From: Flavobacterium panacagri
GTDB taxonomy: Bacteria > Bacteroidota > Bacteroidia > Flavobacteriales > Flavobacteriaceae
Direction of reading: 5' to 3'
Assembly (NCBI RefSeq): GCF_030378165.1
Contig: NZ_CP119766.1
Coordinates: forward strand, 3,658,001 to 3,722,000
DNA: 64,000 nt
Below the pieces are notes generated by a model. The model was given only the letters and a program-made list of their open reading frames with translations. It was not told where the DNA came from and searched no databases. A program made the position numbers and the translations under genes. Each line of letters begins with the position of its first letter. Position 1 is the stretch's first letter. Shown here in pieces: positions 24,996 to 33,792 of this stretch.

Positions 24996-26615
24996 ATGAA
25001 AAAAAATGTCTTACAATTAATTTTTGCGTGTTTGTTTTGCCTCAGTTTTATTGGCTTAATGAATGCCCAAACAAAGAAGAAACCAAATATCATTATGGTA
25101 ATCTCAGATGATACAGGATGGGGAGATTTAGGCGTATACGGCGGTGGCGTAGGTCGTGGAATGCCAACTCCAAACTTAGATCGAATGGCCAAAGAAGGAA
25201 TGCAGTTCTGGTCTTTTTATGGACAGCCAAGCTGTACGCCGGGAAGAGCCGCCATGATTACAGGAAGAATTCCAAATCGAAGCGGAATGACAACAGTTGC
25301 TTTTCAAGGGCAAGGTGGCGGACTTCCAGCTGCTGAATGGACTTTGGCTTCTGTACTAAAAAAAGCAAATTACAAAACCTATTTTTCGGGAAAATGGCAT
25401 TTAGGAGAAGCAGATTATGCCATGCCGATTGCGCATGGTTTTGATAAAATGCAGAATGTTGTTCTCTATCATTTAAATGCTTACACTTATTGTTTTCCTT
25501 CGTGGAATCCAGATATGGCTCCAGAAATATCTGCTTTTATCAAGAAATCTACTAAAGGAATTTTAGAAGGTGAAGCTGGGAAACCAGCACGTGACACAGG
25601 TCCAGTTACAGAAGAAAATATTGCGGAGCTGGATATCAATATGGTGGATAATAATTTAAAACAGCTTGATGAATATGGTAAATCAAAAGATCCGTTTTTT
25701 ATGTGCATCAATTTTGCTAAAAACCATCAGCCAAATCTACCATCCAAACAATTTGCAGGGAAATCACCAGCAAAAAGTAAATATGGTGATGCCGTTGTAG
25801 AAATGGATTATAATGTAGGCCGCATTATGGATAAAATTCGCTCACTTGGAATTGCAGATAATACAATCGTGATTTATACTGTAGATAATGGAGCTTGGCA
25901 AGATGTGCATCCAGATGCGGGATATACGCCTTTTAGAGGTTCTAAAGGAACGGATAGAGAAGGAGGAAGCCGAGTTCCTGCTATTGCTTGGTGGCCAGGA
26001 CAAATTGAAGCAGGAAGCGTAAGCCATGATATTGTAGGTGGTTTAGACTTAATGGCAACATTTGCAGCTCTTGCAGGTGTAGAATTGCCTAAAAATGATA
26101 GGGAAGGAAAATCTATGGTTTTTGACAGCTACGATATGTCGAATGTTTTATTCAAAAAAGGAAAACCACTTCGTGACAGATGGTTTTATTTTACAGAAAA
26201 TGAACTGTCTCCTGGGGCAGTACGCATAGGAAAATGGAAAGCGGTATTTAATACAAGAGGCGATAACGGAGCACAGGCAGGAAGCGATACTCCTGGACAG
26301 CAATTGGGCTGGAGAGGTGATCAGACTTATATAGCAACGGTTCCCGCAGTATATGATTTATGGCAGGATCCGCAGGAACGCTATGATCTTTTCATGAATA
26401 GTTTTACAGAAAAAACATGGACGATGGTTGTTTTCGATCAAGTTATTATGGAACTTATGAAAACTTATGCTGCAACTCCTCCAAGACCACAGCAAAGTGG
26501 TTCTTATGGCGGACCAATGGAAATTGGAAGATATAGAACTATCGAGCAGGCGAAACAATTACTGAATAGTAAAGAATTATCTCTGCCTCCTTTGAGTGTC
26601 GATCCTAAACAATAG
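24996..26615 (+). CDS. Type I (formylglycine) arylsulfatase, exported
   Basis: This 539-residue sulfatase has a signal peptide ending near GLMNAQ. It carries the metal-binding PNIIMVISDDTGWGDLG near the N-terminus. The nucleophile motif is SCTPGRAAMITGR, where C80 would be converted to formylglycine; it follows CxPxR, with Gly instead of the more common Ser in the fourth place. FSGKWHLGE and YTVDNGAWQDVHPDAG supply further active-site residues. The ATG at 24996 starts the signal peptide; an upstream in-frame start would add 15 residues. No anaerobic sulfatase-maturating enzyme is in the window. The substrate cannot be set from sequence. Confidence 0.94.
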   Translation: MKKNVLQLIFACLFCLSFIGLMNAQTKKKPNIIMVISDDTGWGDLGVYGGGVGRGMPTPNLDRMAKEGMQFWSFYGQPSCTPGRAAMITGRIPNRSGMTTVAFQGQGGGLPAAEWTLASVLKKANYKTYFSGKWHLGEADYAMPIAHGFDKMQNVVLYHLNAYTYCFPSWNPDMAPEISAFIKKSTKGILEGEAGKPARDTGPVTEENIAELDINMVDNNLKQLDEYGKSKDPFFMCINFAKNHQPNLPSKQFAGKSPAKSKYGDAVVEMDYNVGRIMDKIRSLGIADNTIVIYTVDNGAWQDVHPDAGYTPFRGSKGTDREGGSRVPAIAWWPGQIEAGSVSHDIVGGLDLMATFAALAGVELPKNDREGKSMVFDSYDMSNVLFKKGKPLRDRWFYFTENELSPGAVRIGKWKAVFNTRGDNGAQAGSDTPGQQLGWRGDQTYIATVPAVYDLWQDPQERYDLFMNSFTEKTWTMVVFDQVIMELMKTYAATPPRPQQSGSYGGPMEIGRYRTIEQAKQLLNSKELSLPPLSVDPKQ

Positions 26616-26643
26616 AAATAAGTGTTTTAAATTTAGTAAGCTG

Positions 26644-26677
26644 AAAACCCCTAAAATTATTTGATTTTAGGGGTTTT
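26644..26677. terminator. Intrinsic terminator between convergent sulfatase and methyltransferase genes
   Basis: A perfect 14-bp stem, AAAACCCCTAAAAT/ATTTTAGGGGTTTT, with a 6-nt loop lies between two convergent genes and can serve both directions. Confidence 0.88.
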
Positions 26678-26685
26678 CTTGTGAG

Positions 26686-28290
26686 TTAATTACCTCTCAA
26701 TAAATTAATGCTGACCGTTGCAGTATCCGCATCTGGAAATCGTTTAAAAACCGATTGATCGGGAAACAATCCAGCTTCTGCAGCAATTTTGTTGAATACA
26801 TCAATCTCAACAATATATTGATCCGAAAAACCATGAGTAGCATCGTAAGCCGTAGCGGCAGTTTTTCCTAAATTTTCAGCAGTTAGTTTTGGATTTATGG
26901 TATGCAGTTCTATTAAGAGTAAACCAAATTTATGAACATAAGGTGACCATTTTTTCAAATGTTCTAAAAGATTATCCTCAACCAAATTGTTGCTGATTCT
27001 TTTTCCTTTTGATGCAAAAGCGCCACTAGAACTACTGATTCTGTCTTGGTTAATAATTTCAGGTTCTGTCCAAATTCGATTGTGATCTAGAAATGTTCTG
27101 ACGTTCAAAAGGTCTTTTAAATCGATATTGTAATTTTCTTTTAAATCCTTTGATAAAATATCTGGTCTTCCAATATCCCCCCAAATTACTTTTGCCCAAA
27201 TATCTGCTTTGATAAGATTGGCTCTTGTAACTTTTAGTGCAGTTTGGTTATAATCGGCACCAACTAGAAATAATGGATATTCATCGAGCATTTTACCTCG
27301 CAAAGTTTGTCGGTCGATTACTTCAAAAACATGCTGTAAAAAAGCACCGTTCCCACATCCCATATCTAGAATTCCTTTGGGTTGTTCTTCAATTGGGAGA
27401 TTAAAAAGTTTGATGAGAATTTCGTCTACTACTTTGAAATACGTATCGTGAGCACCTCCGCTTCCCCAAACATTCATTTCGCGATCCACGTGAATTTCTG
27501 TTTCGTCTTCAGCAGTTTGTAAGATATCAGGATTACCAAAAAGCAAATCGTCCATTTTAGCAAATGTCGGAAGATAGGAAACGGTAACACCATAAGCGCT
27601 GGCTCTTTTGGCAAAATACAAACCTGCTTCAGTAAACTGGTAATTGCCATTTTTTTCTAAAAACCATCCCAAATGAACAAAAAAGTCTAAAATCTTTTTA
27701 AAGTTTTCGGGCGATTTATGAAACTCTTCCGGACGGAAAGAAGTTTCCATAAAGTATTTATGAAACATTCCGTTCATCGCCAGACGAACAATGGTTGGGC
27801 CAATTAAATAGCCTTCAATATGTTTTAAAATCTGATTCTGAATTTCATTAGTCAAAGAATCATTTGAAAGTGTAATTCCGTATCCCTTTTTATATTTTTC
27901 AAAAATAAGATCGAGTTTTTCAAAAGGTTTATCATCAAATTGTCTCGGATGAAACTGCGTGGATAATTTCAGTAAATCTACCACATCTTCGTATAGATAG
28001 AATAACGAAAAAGCCGTTTTGGTTTTCTCGTTTACCCCAATTGTAATTTCCTGTGTTTGATTATTGACTTTATATTCCAGAAAACCCTGTGAAGCCAAAA
28101 GTCGCAAACCAATATTCAGATAGCCTTCGTTGGCTTTGAAAGCATTTGTAAGTTCTGATAATGAAAGCTGTTTTTTCTCTAAAATAAACTCTAAAACTGA
28201 TTTTTTCTTAAGCGCTATTGCAACTGGAGCAGTAACTAAGCCGTCAAGATGCCTGAAAATAGAACTTAAAAGTTGTGATTTATCGCTCAT
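26686..28290 (-). CDS. SAM-dependent methyltransferase, two-domain, AprA-like
   Basis: This 534-residue cytosolic protein has an N-terminal winged-helix-like region (about 1-80, with LVTAPVAIALKKKSVLEFIL) resembling the dimerisation domain of small-molecule methyltransferases. A Rossmann-type methyltransferase domain follows, with motif I ILDMGCGNGAF near residues 307-317 and LFLVGADYN as the acidic-loop strand. The overall layout recalls the methyltransferases of the AprA/O-methyltransferase type found with polyketide enzymes, but no polyketide synthase is near. It stands alone between a terminator and the REP-like palindromes. The substrate is unknown. Confidence 0.8.
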   Translation of the reverse strand: MSDKSQLLSSIFRHLDGLVTAPVAIALKKKSVLEFILEKKQLSLSELTNAFKANEGYLNIGLRLLASQGFLEYKVNNQTQEITIGVNEKTKTAFSLFYLYEDVVDLLKLSTQFHPRQFDDKPFEKLDLIFEKYKKGYGITLSNDSLTNEIQNQILKHIEGYLIGPTIVRLAMNGMFHKYFMETSFRPEEFHKSPENFKKILDFFVHLGWFLEKNGNYQFTEAGLYFAKRASAYGVTVSYLPTFAKMDDLLFGNPDILQTAEDETEIHVDREMNVWGSGGAHDTYFKVVDEILIKLFNLPIEEQPKGILDMGCGNGAFLQHVFEVIDRQTLRGKMLDEYPLFLVGADYNQTALKVTRANLIKADIWAKVIWGDIGRPDILSKDLKENYNIDLKDLLNVRTFLDHNRIWTEPEIINQDRISSSSGAFASKGKRISNNLVEDNLLEHLKKWSPYVHKFGLLLIELHTINPKLTAENLGKTAATAYDATHGFSDQYIVEIDVFNKIAAEAGLFPDQSVFKRFPDADTATVSINLLRGN

Positions 28291-28682
28291 AGTGTAAGAG
28301 TGAAGGTTTAGTTTAAAAATAGTGAAAATTTTTGAAACTAGCCGTATTCAAGTTTGCTACAGAGGAGCAAAATATTTATAGCAAATGAAATCACAGGGAG
28401 AACAAAGGTCTAGCGGAGCGATATATTTTGAAAATCTCATTTTTTTTTTATGTCGTTATTTTCAAATATAACCTGTGGTTTCAACCACAGGGACACAATG
28501 AAAAACGATACGTTTCCCGTGGTTGAAACCACGGGTTATGTTTATGCAGATTGTGTTAGCGAGATATTCAAACTTGCGAAAGAAATTATGTTTCGAACGA
28601 AAAAAAGCAGTCAAATATGACTGGATATATACGTTCCTCTTTTTTCAATTCCTTACCGATAAATTTGTTGAAAAATAAAGCT
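28291..28682. other. Intergenic region with REP-like palindromes
   Basis: The region holds the divergent 5' ends of the methyltransferase gene and a small unknown gene. Its main content is the palindrome pair at 28468-28538. Before the chosen small-gene start the frame is open back to an ATG at 28617, but that extension looks poorly coding. Confidence 0.6.
28468..28538. repeat. REP-like palindrome pair in opposite orientation
   Basis: Two 20-bp palindromes, CCTGTGGTTTCAACCACAGG (28472-28491) and CCCGTGGTTGAAACCACGGG (28516-28535), share the GTGGTT..AACCAC core and are reverse complements of each other, with outer ATAACC/GGTTAT flanks. Such pairs are typical of REP/BIME sequences mobilised by REP-associated tyrosine transposases. 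No such transposase is in the window. Confidence 0.75.
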
Positions 28683-28988
28683 ATGGACATGATTGAAAAA
28701 CTAGAAAATCTTAAAAAATTAACTGCGCTATATTTAAGTACTTTGAAACCTGTATCTGAAGAAAAGAATATGTATGAAGCAAAAATCAAATTGTCAAGTT
28801 ATACCGAATTGAGTTCTATCATTACACAAATGCTAAAATCATGCATTTTGGTTCTGGAATTAAATGCAAATAAAGATTCAGATATTGCTTTAATGCTGGA
28901 AATGGTTCTTCAGTTACTTCCTGTAGATGAATTTGAATTGCTGGACAGAATAAGTGAAATTGTAAATGTTCAGAGTTTGGTAGAATAA
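28683..28988 (+). CDS. Small hypothetical cytosolic protein
   Basis: This protein has about 101 residues, is acidic and appears all-helical, with leucine-rich stretches (MIEKLENLKKLTALYLSTLK and MLEMVLQLLPVDEFELLDRI). There is no signal peptide or membrane segment. A second ATG 6 bp later is equally possible as a start, and the open frame extends upstream to 28617. No domain is recognised and no function is proposed. Confidence 0.6.
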   Translation: MDMIEKLENLKKLTALYLSTLKPVSEEKNMYEAKIKLSSYTELSSIITQMLKSCILVLELNANKDSDIALMLEMVLQLLPVDEFELLDRISEIVNVQSLVE

Positions 28989-29006
28989 GAAGAAAATCAA
29001 AATATT

Positions 29007-29501
29007 CTAAAAAGCTATTCCAAATTGAAATCCTGCGGTAAATGAAGCAGGATGATCATTACCAAAACGAACAGGTAAAGGTACTGCGGCATAATAGCTC
29101 ACACTATTTGTTTTGATTAATGTTTTATTGAATACAGGTGTAAAACCGTATCTTCCATTACTGTCGAAGGCAACTCGTCCTGCAAAACTATATCCTTTTC
29201 CCAAAGCAACTAGAATTCCAGGATGAACTAATAAACTTGTAGTTTTACTAGATCCGTTATCGTCTTTAATGTTCGGAACAATTTCAAACGAGAAACCTAT
29301 TTTACTGTTTTTCCAAATGTTGATTCCAGTAGGAAATGATACAGCATAATAATCTCTAAAATTAACGGCAGTTTCATCTCTGCTTACAGTAACAATTGGA
29401 TGCATAATACCAAAATAACCTGTAATTTTTGGGTAAGTAGTTTGAGAAAACGAAAAGGAACTAAAGAGTAATACTAAAAAAAGAAATGTGTATCGAAACA
29501 T
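29007..29501 (-). CDS. Small outer membrane beta-barrel-like protein, hypothetical
   Basis: This 164-residue protein has a signal peptide (MFRYTFLFLVLLFSSFSFSQ). The mature part alternates polar and hydrophobic residues with aromatic strand ends, and it finishes with FTAGFQFGIAF, an aromatic end typical of outer membrane barrels. The ATG at 29501 is preferred over an upstream alternative start that would add ten residues. It resembles Flavobacterium proteins of unknown role. It is the last gene before the ChrB-AraC regulator on the same strand, with an 86-bp gap. Confidence 0.7.
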   Translation of the reverse strand: MFRYTFLFLVLLFSSFSFSQTTYPKITGYFGIMHPIVTVSRDETAVNFRDYYAVSFPTGINIWKNSKIGFSFEIVPNIKDDNGSSKTTSLLVHPGILVALGKGYSFAGRVAFDSNGRYGFTPVFNKTLIKTNSVSYYAAVPLPVRFGNDHPASFTAGFQFGIAF

Positions 29502-29587
29502 GGAGTTTTGTTTTATTGGTTGTAAAAACAAAATTAGCTCCCTGTGTTTTCCCTAAATAGAACGCTTTTTACGTTTTTGTATAAGGA

Positions 29588-30433
29588 TTACTTTTTACGG
29601 ATTTTTCTGCGATAGGCGGAAGGATTATTTCCAGTATGTGCCTTAAAAATCCTCGTGAAATGACTTTGATCAGAAAAACCAGTCATATAGGCAATTTCAG
29701 TGAGGGTGTACGAAGAATTTTCGATTAGATTTATAGCCTTCTCAATGCGTTGTTTTCGAACATATTCGCCAAAATTTAGATCTTCAAAATGTTTAGAAAA
29801 TTCCCTTGATAAATAGGACGGATTTAGGTCAAGTTCGCTTGATATTTTTTTTAAGTCAAGAGTAAATTGTGCATCAATTTGATCTTGAATAATTTCTTTA
29901 AGATCTTTAACCCATGAAGGAGTTTTGGCATTGTTTTTTTTATCTTTTAAAAACTTATTGTAAACTTCATGAAGAAGATTTTCAAAAGGACTGTTTTGTA
30001 GATGTTTTTGCTGGTACAAATGAGTTGCCCAGCTGTAAAGAGCATCATAAAGCAGTATTCCGGTTTCTAATAGTTTGTAATCATCGGTAATATTATAAGA
30101 AAGACCAGCTGATATTGCCCAAAGCCCAGCCGATTCTTTGGCAATTTCATGACGGTCTGTATCCGCTCCACGTACGATGTCGGCAATAATGAATATGGCG
30201 GGATCTTTTATTTCATGTTTTTTCACGAAATAATCAAAAGTACATTGTTCTTCATAATGCGTGTATTCTACATCCGGAATATCAAACGGAACAGCATCTA
30301 ATTCTTTCGCTTTTTCTAAAACCTGAGCATAAGGTACATATATAAATTCCGCATCAGAATCTATAAATTTCCTTATTAGCCACGGACAGGCGATTCGATC
30401 TATTTTAGGTCTTTCTCTGGTAATCCATTTCAT
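29588..30433 (-). CDS. ChrB-domain/AraC-type fusion regulator
   Basis: This 281-residue protein has a ChrB-type domain (about residues 1-150) with the family signature KIDRIACPWLIRKFIDSDAE, an EEQCTFDYFV segment and DIVRGADTDRHEIAKESAGL. It is joined to a C-terminal AraC HTH domain (about 195-280, with DLNPSYLSREFSKHF and LTEIAYMTGFSDQSHFTRIF). ChrB proteins regulate or assist chromate resistance and usually stand alone or carry a different N-terminal domain. Here the domain could be the sensor of an AraC regulator. No chromate transporter (ChrA) is nearby. It is divergent from the Crp/Fnr gene across 122 bp. Confidence 0.88.
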   Translation of the reverse strand: MKWITRERPKIDRIACPWLIRKFIDSDAEFIYVPYAQVLEKAKELDAVPFDIPDVEYTHYEEQCTFDYFVKKHEIKDPAIFIIADIVRGADTDRHEIAKESAGLWAISAGLSYNITDDYKLLETGILLYDALYSWATHLYQQKHLQNSPFENLLHEVYNKFLKDKKNNAKTPSWVKDLKEIIQDQIDAQFTLDLKKISSELDLNPSYLSREFSKHFEDLNFGEYVRKQRIEKAINLIENSSYTLTEIAYMTGFSDQSHFTRIFKAHTGNNPSAYRRKIRKK

Positions 30434-30555
30434 TACTGAAAATTTTAATATTGGCTAATGTAAATTTTATCTTTAATTATTTTGTTTTTCCGAAACACTT
30501 AATGATGAGTTTCCTTAATTTTATACTTCAATAACCAAAAAAAAATCAAAGAAGT

Positions 30556-31146
30556 ATGGAACCAGCAATAGAAGCATTTCTAAATTCCGTCAAAAAAATA
30601 TGTCCTAAAATGACTGATGACGAATTGGCTTTATATGCTACAAAACTTACTATTGAAGAGTTTTCTAAAAAAGAGTACTTTCTTCAGTTTGGTCACGTAC
30701 AAAAGAATATTGGTTTTATTGCAAACGGTTTAGTCCGCTCTTATTTTATAGATAAAGATGGAGATGAAATTACGGTAGGTTTTTATGCCGAAGGCGATTA
30801 CGCTACACATTATTCTGCCTTTATAGAACAACAGCCCAGTAAATATTACATTCAATGTTTAGAACCAACAGTTATGGTGTGTCTTTCTCACGAAAACATG
30901 CAGTGGGTTTATGATAACATTCCTAACCTGGAAAGATACGGAAGATTGATCGCAGGCGAAATTCTAAAACGTCAGCAGGAACGTATTGAAAGTTTTATAT
31001 TTCAGACTGCCGAAGAACGTTACATTGATTTTGTAAAACACCATTTTGGTATATTTAATAGAATCTCTATTTCTCATTTGTGCAGTTTTTTAGGTATTGA
31101 AAGACAGACATTGACCAGAATTCGTCAAAAAATAGCGCATCAGTAG
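30556..31146 (+). CDS. Crp/Fnr family transcriptional regulator
   Basis: This 196-residue protein has a cyclic-nucleotide-binding-like beta-roll (about 30-120, FSKKEYFLQFGHVQKNIGFIANGLVR) and a C-terminal winged helix (about 145-195, with SISHLCSFLGIERQTLTRIRQ as the recognition region). There is no N-terminal cysteine cluster, so it is not an Fe-S FNR. Proteins of this kind in Bacteroidota often regulate single adjacent genes. The divergent neighbour is the ChrB-AraC gene. The ligand is unknown. Confidence 0.88.
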   Translation: MEPAIEAFLNSVKKICPKMTDDELALYATKLTIEEFSKKEYFLQFGHVQKNIGFIANGLVRSYFIDKDGDEITVGFYAEGDYATHYSAFIEQQPSKYYIQCLEPTVMVCLSHENMQWVYDNIPNLERYGRLIAGEILKRQQERIESFIFQTAEERYIDFVKHHFGIFNRISISHLCSFLGIERQTLTRIRQKIAHQ

Positions 31147-31211
31147 TATTTTACTTAAAAAAATAGACTAAATTCAACCCTTGAAATAATACCATTTCTT
31201 CAATAAACCTC

Positions 31212-31631
31212 ATGTGCGAACACGGAAAAGAAATTAAATTATGTACTTGTATCATTAATGATAACGATACTGTTATTAGTCATAAAAGATTCACGAAGTA
31301 TAAAAGTAAAAAGCGTAAAGAATATATTTGGGTTCTCAAAAGATATGTTGGATATGCCAATACAACCATGGACGGAATGATTATTTTTCCTCTAGATGCT
31401 TTAACTGAAAATTTTTCGACTGAGAAAATGTTGGAAGAACTTAACAGCAGGAATTGTTTTGATTTTGAGTACAATCCGAACGAAGGGGATAATCTGGAAA
31501 TTTTTGCACCCAGCAGTTACGACAGAAAGTTATCGTTTATTTACAGAAATGGAGAATGGACAGCTGATTTTTATAACGGTTTTTTGTATGAAACCGAAAA
31601 GATAAATTTTGGCAGAGTTACTTTTGACTAG
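31212..31631 (+). CDS. Hypothetical cytosolic protein
   Basis: This 139-residue protein has no signal peptide. The N-terminus has a CEHG..LCTC cluster (C2, C11, C13, H4) that could bind metal, followed by a basic segment (KRFTKYKSKKRKEY) and a mostly beta C-terminal half. No family is recognised. The start at 31212 gives the whole Cys/His cluster. The gene lies between the Crp/Fnr regulator and a lipoprotein of unknown role, all in the same direction. Confidence 0.65.
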   Translation: MCEHGKEIKLCTCIINDNDTVISHKRFTKYKSKKRKEYIWVLKRYVGYANTTMDGMIIFPLDALTENFSTEKMLEELNSRNCFDFEYNPNEGDNLEIFAPSSYDRKLSFIYRNGEWTADFYNGFLYETEKINFGRVTFD

Positions 31632-31680
31632 AAGCGATACTAATCTGTTCTAAATTCCCAAACCAACAAAAAAATCCTAA

Positions 31681-32778
31681 ATGAAACATTGCTTGATCTG
31701 CACTTTATTTTTAACACTTTTCATTTCCTGTAAACAGGAAGCTCCGAAACAAACCAAAGTTCCTAAGAAACATACGGAAAAAACAGAAGTAAAGAAGCCG
31801 ATTCCTATTTCAGCAGAAGAATTTAATCTGTTAAAGAAACTTATGACTGATGAGTATGAAATTTACAAGGCAAATGAAGGGACAAGAATGGATTTAAGAG
31901 AATATCCGTTTGCACTGAGTATTACAGATGAGGCAGAAAGCAGGTCAACAATATATTATTCCATTTTAGCGAAGGATGATTTTAATACTGATGGGATTAC
32001 AGATTATGTTGTAAGCGAAAGTTCCGATTCGATGGCTGGTTCTCGTTTTGTGTTTGTTATTATGAAAGACAAGAAAAACATTAAAGAACAGCATGATGTT
32101 TTGGAATATGCACCTTTTTCTTATAATAATTTAGATGAAACGAAATATAATTCAAAGAAGATTACCACAGTTGCCACGAAGAACTGGAGAACTTATGATG
32201 TGACTGAAGATGAAAATAACGAATCTGCCAATCTGGTTTTTTCGTATCAAAATGGTAATCTTTATGAAGAGTCTTATTTAACTAAATGTAAGCTCGCAAA
32301 ATTGGAAAGTAAAACTATTTTTAATTCAATACCGAATATTTCCAGAAGAGAAAGAAGTATAGATATACATAATTATACAGAAACGATTAGTGAGACCTAT
32401 AAGGTAAAAGATACGCTTATTCATGCAGATTTGTCTGGTTGTGATAATCCGCTGTTTGAGTTTGAATTTACCATTCCAGTAGCAAAAGAACAGTTGAGTA
32501 ATCCTGATTTTTTTAAGCATCAGGTGGTTTCTGCTTTGGCTTTTTTGGCAAAAAATACTCAGTTTTCTAATGATATTAATCCAATTATAGCATATTATGA
32601 GGAAAATGAAATAACAGAGGAACAGACAACAATAGATCATAATTTGTTATTTAATGTTTTCGCCCGAAAAGAGGATTACAATAGAAAGAAAAAAACATTT
32701 TCGATAAGAATTAATATTGAAAGACGATATAATTCTCATCAGGCAGAAAACTGGGAAATAGCGACCCGTAGGAAATAA
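31681..32778 (+). CDS. Hypothetical lipoprotein with FG-GAP-like motif
   Basis: This 365-residue lipoprotein has the signal MKHCLICTLFLTLFISC, with C17 as the lipid site, followed by a Lys-rich linker. One DFNTDGITDYVV motif (about residues 100-111) resembles the calcium-binding loop of FG-GAP/VCBS or dockerin-like repeats. The rest is not recognised. It converges on another lipoprotein gene (32807-33607) that has a similar DFNGDGILDYI motif, so the two may be distantly related. Confidence 0.7.
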   Translation: MKHCLICTLFLTLFISCKQEAPKQTKVPKKHTEKTEVKKPIPISAEEFNLLKKLMTDEYEIYKANEGTRMDLREYPFALSITDEAESRSTIYYSILAKDDFNTDGITDYVVSESSDSMAGSRFVFVIMKDKKNIKEQHDVLEYAPFSYNNLDETKYNSKKITTVATKNWRTYDVTEDENNESANLVFSYQNGNLYEESYLTKCKLAKLESKTIFNSIPNISRRERSIDIHNYTETISETYKVKDTLIHADLSGCDNPLFEFEFTIPVAKEQLSNPDFFKHQVVSALAFLAKNTQFSNDINPIIAYYEENEITEEQTTIDHNLLFNVFARKEDYNRKKKTFSIRINIERRYNSHQAENWEIATRRK

Positions 32779-32806
32779 TCTTAAATAAAAAAAGGTTTTA
32801 CAGGCT

Positions 32807-33607
32807 TTATCTTTTAGTCCTTTTTATAATTTCTTCCAGAGTGAGCCATTGTGCTTTTTGTATATCATGATCTCCGCTTTCCTGAGTATGATGTCCTGTA
32901 AAAAATAGTACAGGCATCTGCTTTTGGTGTTTAGGATCATATTCTTCGTTTCCGTCTCTTATTATTGTATGGTTTAAAGAACAAAACAGTTCAGTAACAG
33001 TTCCATTGGTTCTAGCTATAATACTTTTGATGTCCCACGCATAACCCCAGTATTTTTTGTTATTTTCAATAATAATCGGATTTATATACTGCAAAGTTGT
33101 ATTTTTTCCTGTTATCAGATTTTGATCTGTAATAATATAATCAGCTCCGTCTTCATCACCTATGACTTCAAACATTTCTGGTTCGGGGTCATTATCTAAA
33201 TTGATAAACCAGCGATAATAAAAACCGTCTGAATAGCATTTTGTTTTTTTAATGGTTTTGTAATCAGATGAAATCCAGTATTCATTTCCAATGCCAAGAC
33301 TGTCTGCTTTGGTTTGGCATATATAATCGAGAATACCGTCACCATTAAAATCAATGGTTTCTGTCTTCTCAATTTTTCCCCCAAGATAATTTATAAGCTC
33401 TTTTGTAGCCGGAATTTTTTTTGGGCTAATAAGATCTACGATTTTATAACCTTTTAGTGAATCTGCAGTTTCTGTTTCATTAATTATTTCTTTTGGTTTC
33501 AGTTTTACTGCATCGGGTTTAACCGATTTTTTTTCTTGTTTTAAAGCGTCTTTACAAGAAATTAAAAGTCCAATCGTAATAATGGAGAGAAGCAGTTTTA
33601 GTTTCAT
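32807..33607 (-). CDS. Hypothetical lipoprotein with DxNxDG motif
   Basis: This 266-residue lipoprotein has the signal MKLKLLLSIITIGLLISC, with C18 as the lipid site. It holds a DFNGDGILDYIC motif (around residue 86) and a second acidic segment NLDNDPEPEMFEV, both resembling calcium-binding FG-GAP-like loops. It converges with a lipoprotein that shares the first motif. The role is unknown. An extracellular-facing or periplasmic location is expected from the lipid anchor. Confidence 0.7.
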   Translation of the reverse strand: MKLKLLLSIITIGLLISCKDALKQEKKSVKPDAVKLKPKEIINETETADSLKGYKIVDLISPKKIPATKELINYLGGKIEKTETIDFNGDGILDYICQTKADSLGIGNEYWISSDYKTIKKTKCYSDGFYYRWFINLDNDPEPEMFEVIGDEDGADYIITDQNLITGKNTTLQYINPIIIENNKKYWGYAWDIKSIIARTNGTVTELFCSLNHTIIRDGNEEYDPKHQKQMPVLFFTGHHTQESGDHDIQKAQWLTLEEIIKRTKR

Positions 33608-33719
33608 TGGGCAGGCTGATAAAATTTTTATAAATCAAATTTAAAGCAATTGTTTATTCTTTTCTCTTTTTTAGTCTTTTTTTCTGAAAAAGAGATTTGT
33701 CCTAAAAAGGAGAAATAAT

Positions 33720-33749
33720 TTTGACACATTTGTGTCAGGAACACCTTTG
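33720..33749 (+). promoter_or_regulatory. Promoter with perfect palindromic operator for the 33793-37068 operon
   Basis: TGACACATTTGTGTCA (33722-33737) is a perfect 6-4-6 inverted repeat. It sits between a -33-like TTTG (33720-33723) and a -7-like CACCTTTG (33742-33749, one mismatch to TAnnTTTG) spaced by 18 bp, so a bound regulator would block RNA polymerase. No regulator gene lies next to the operon. The operator is clear by symmetry; the promoter assignment is inferred. Confidence 0.6.
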
Positions 33750-33792
33750 TGATATTTAAAATCTTTGCAGTGTCAAATTAAATGATACTGCA

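Noticed and set aside
32326..32640. 104-codon minus-strand frame
   Set aside because: Antisense to the 365-residue lipoprotein, which has a proper lipobox and start.
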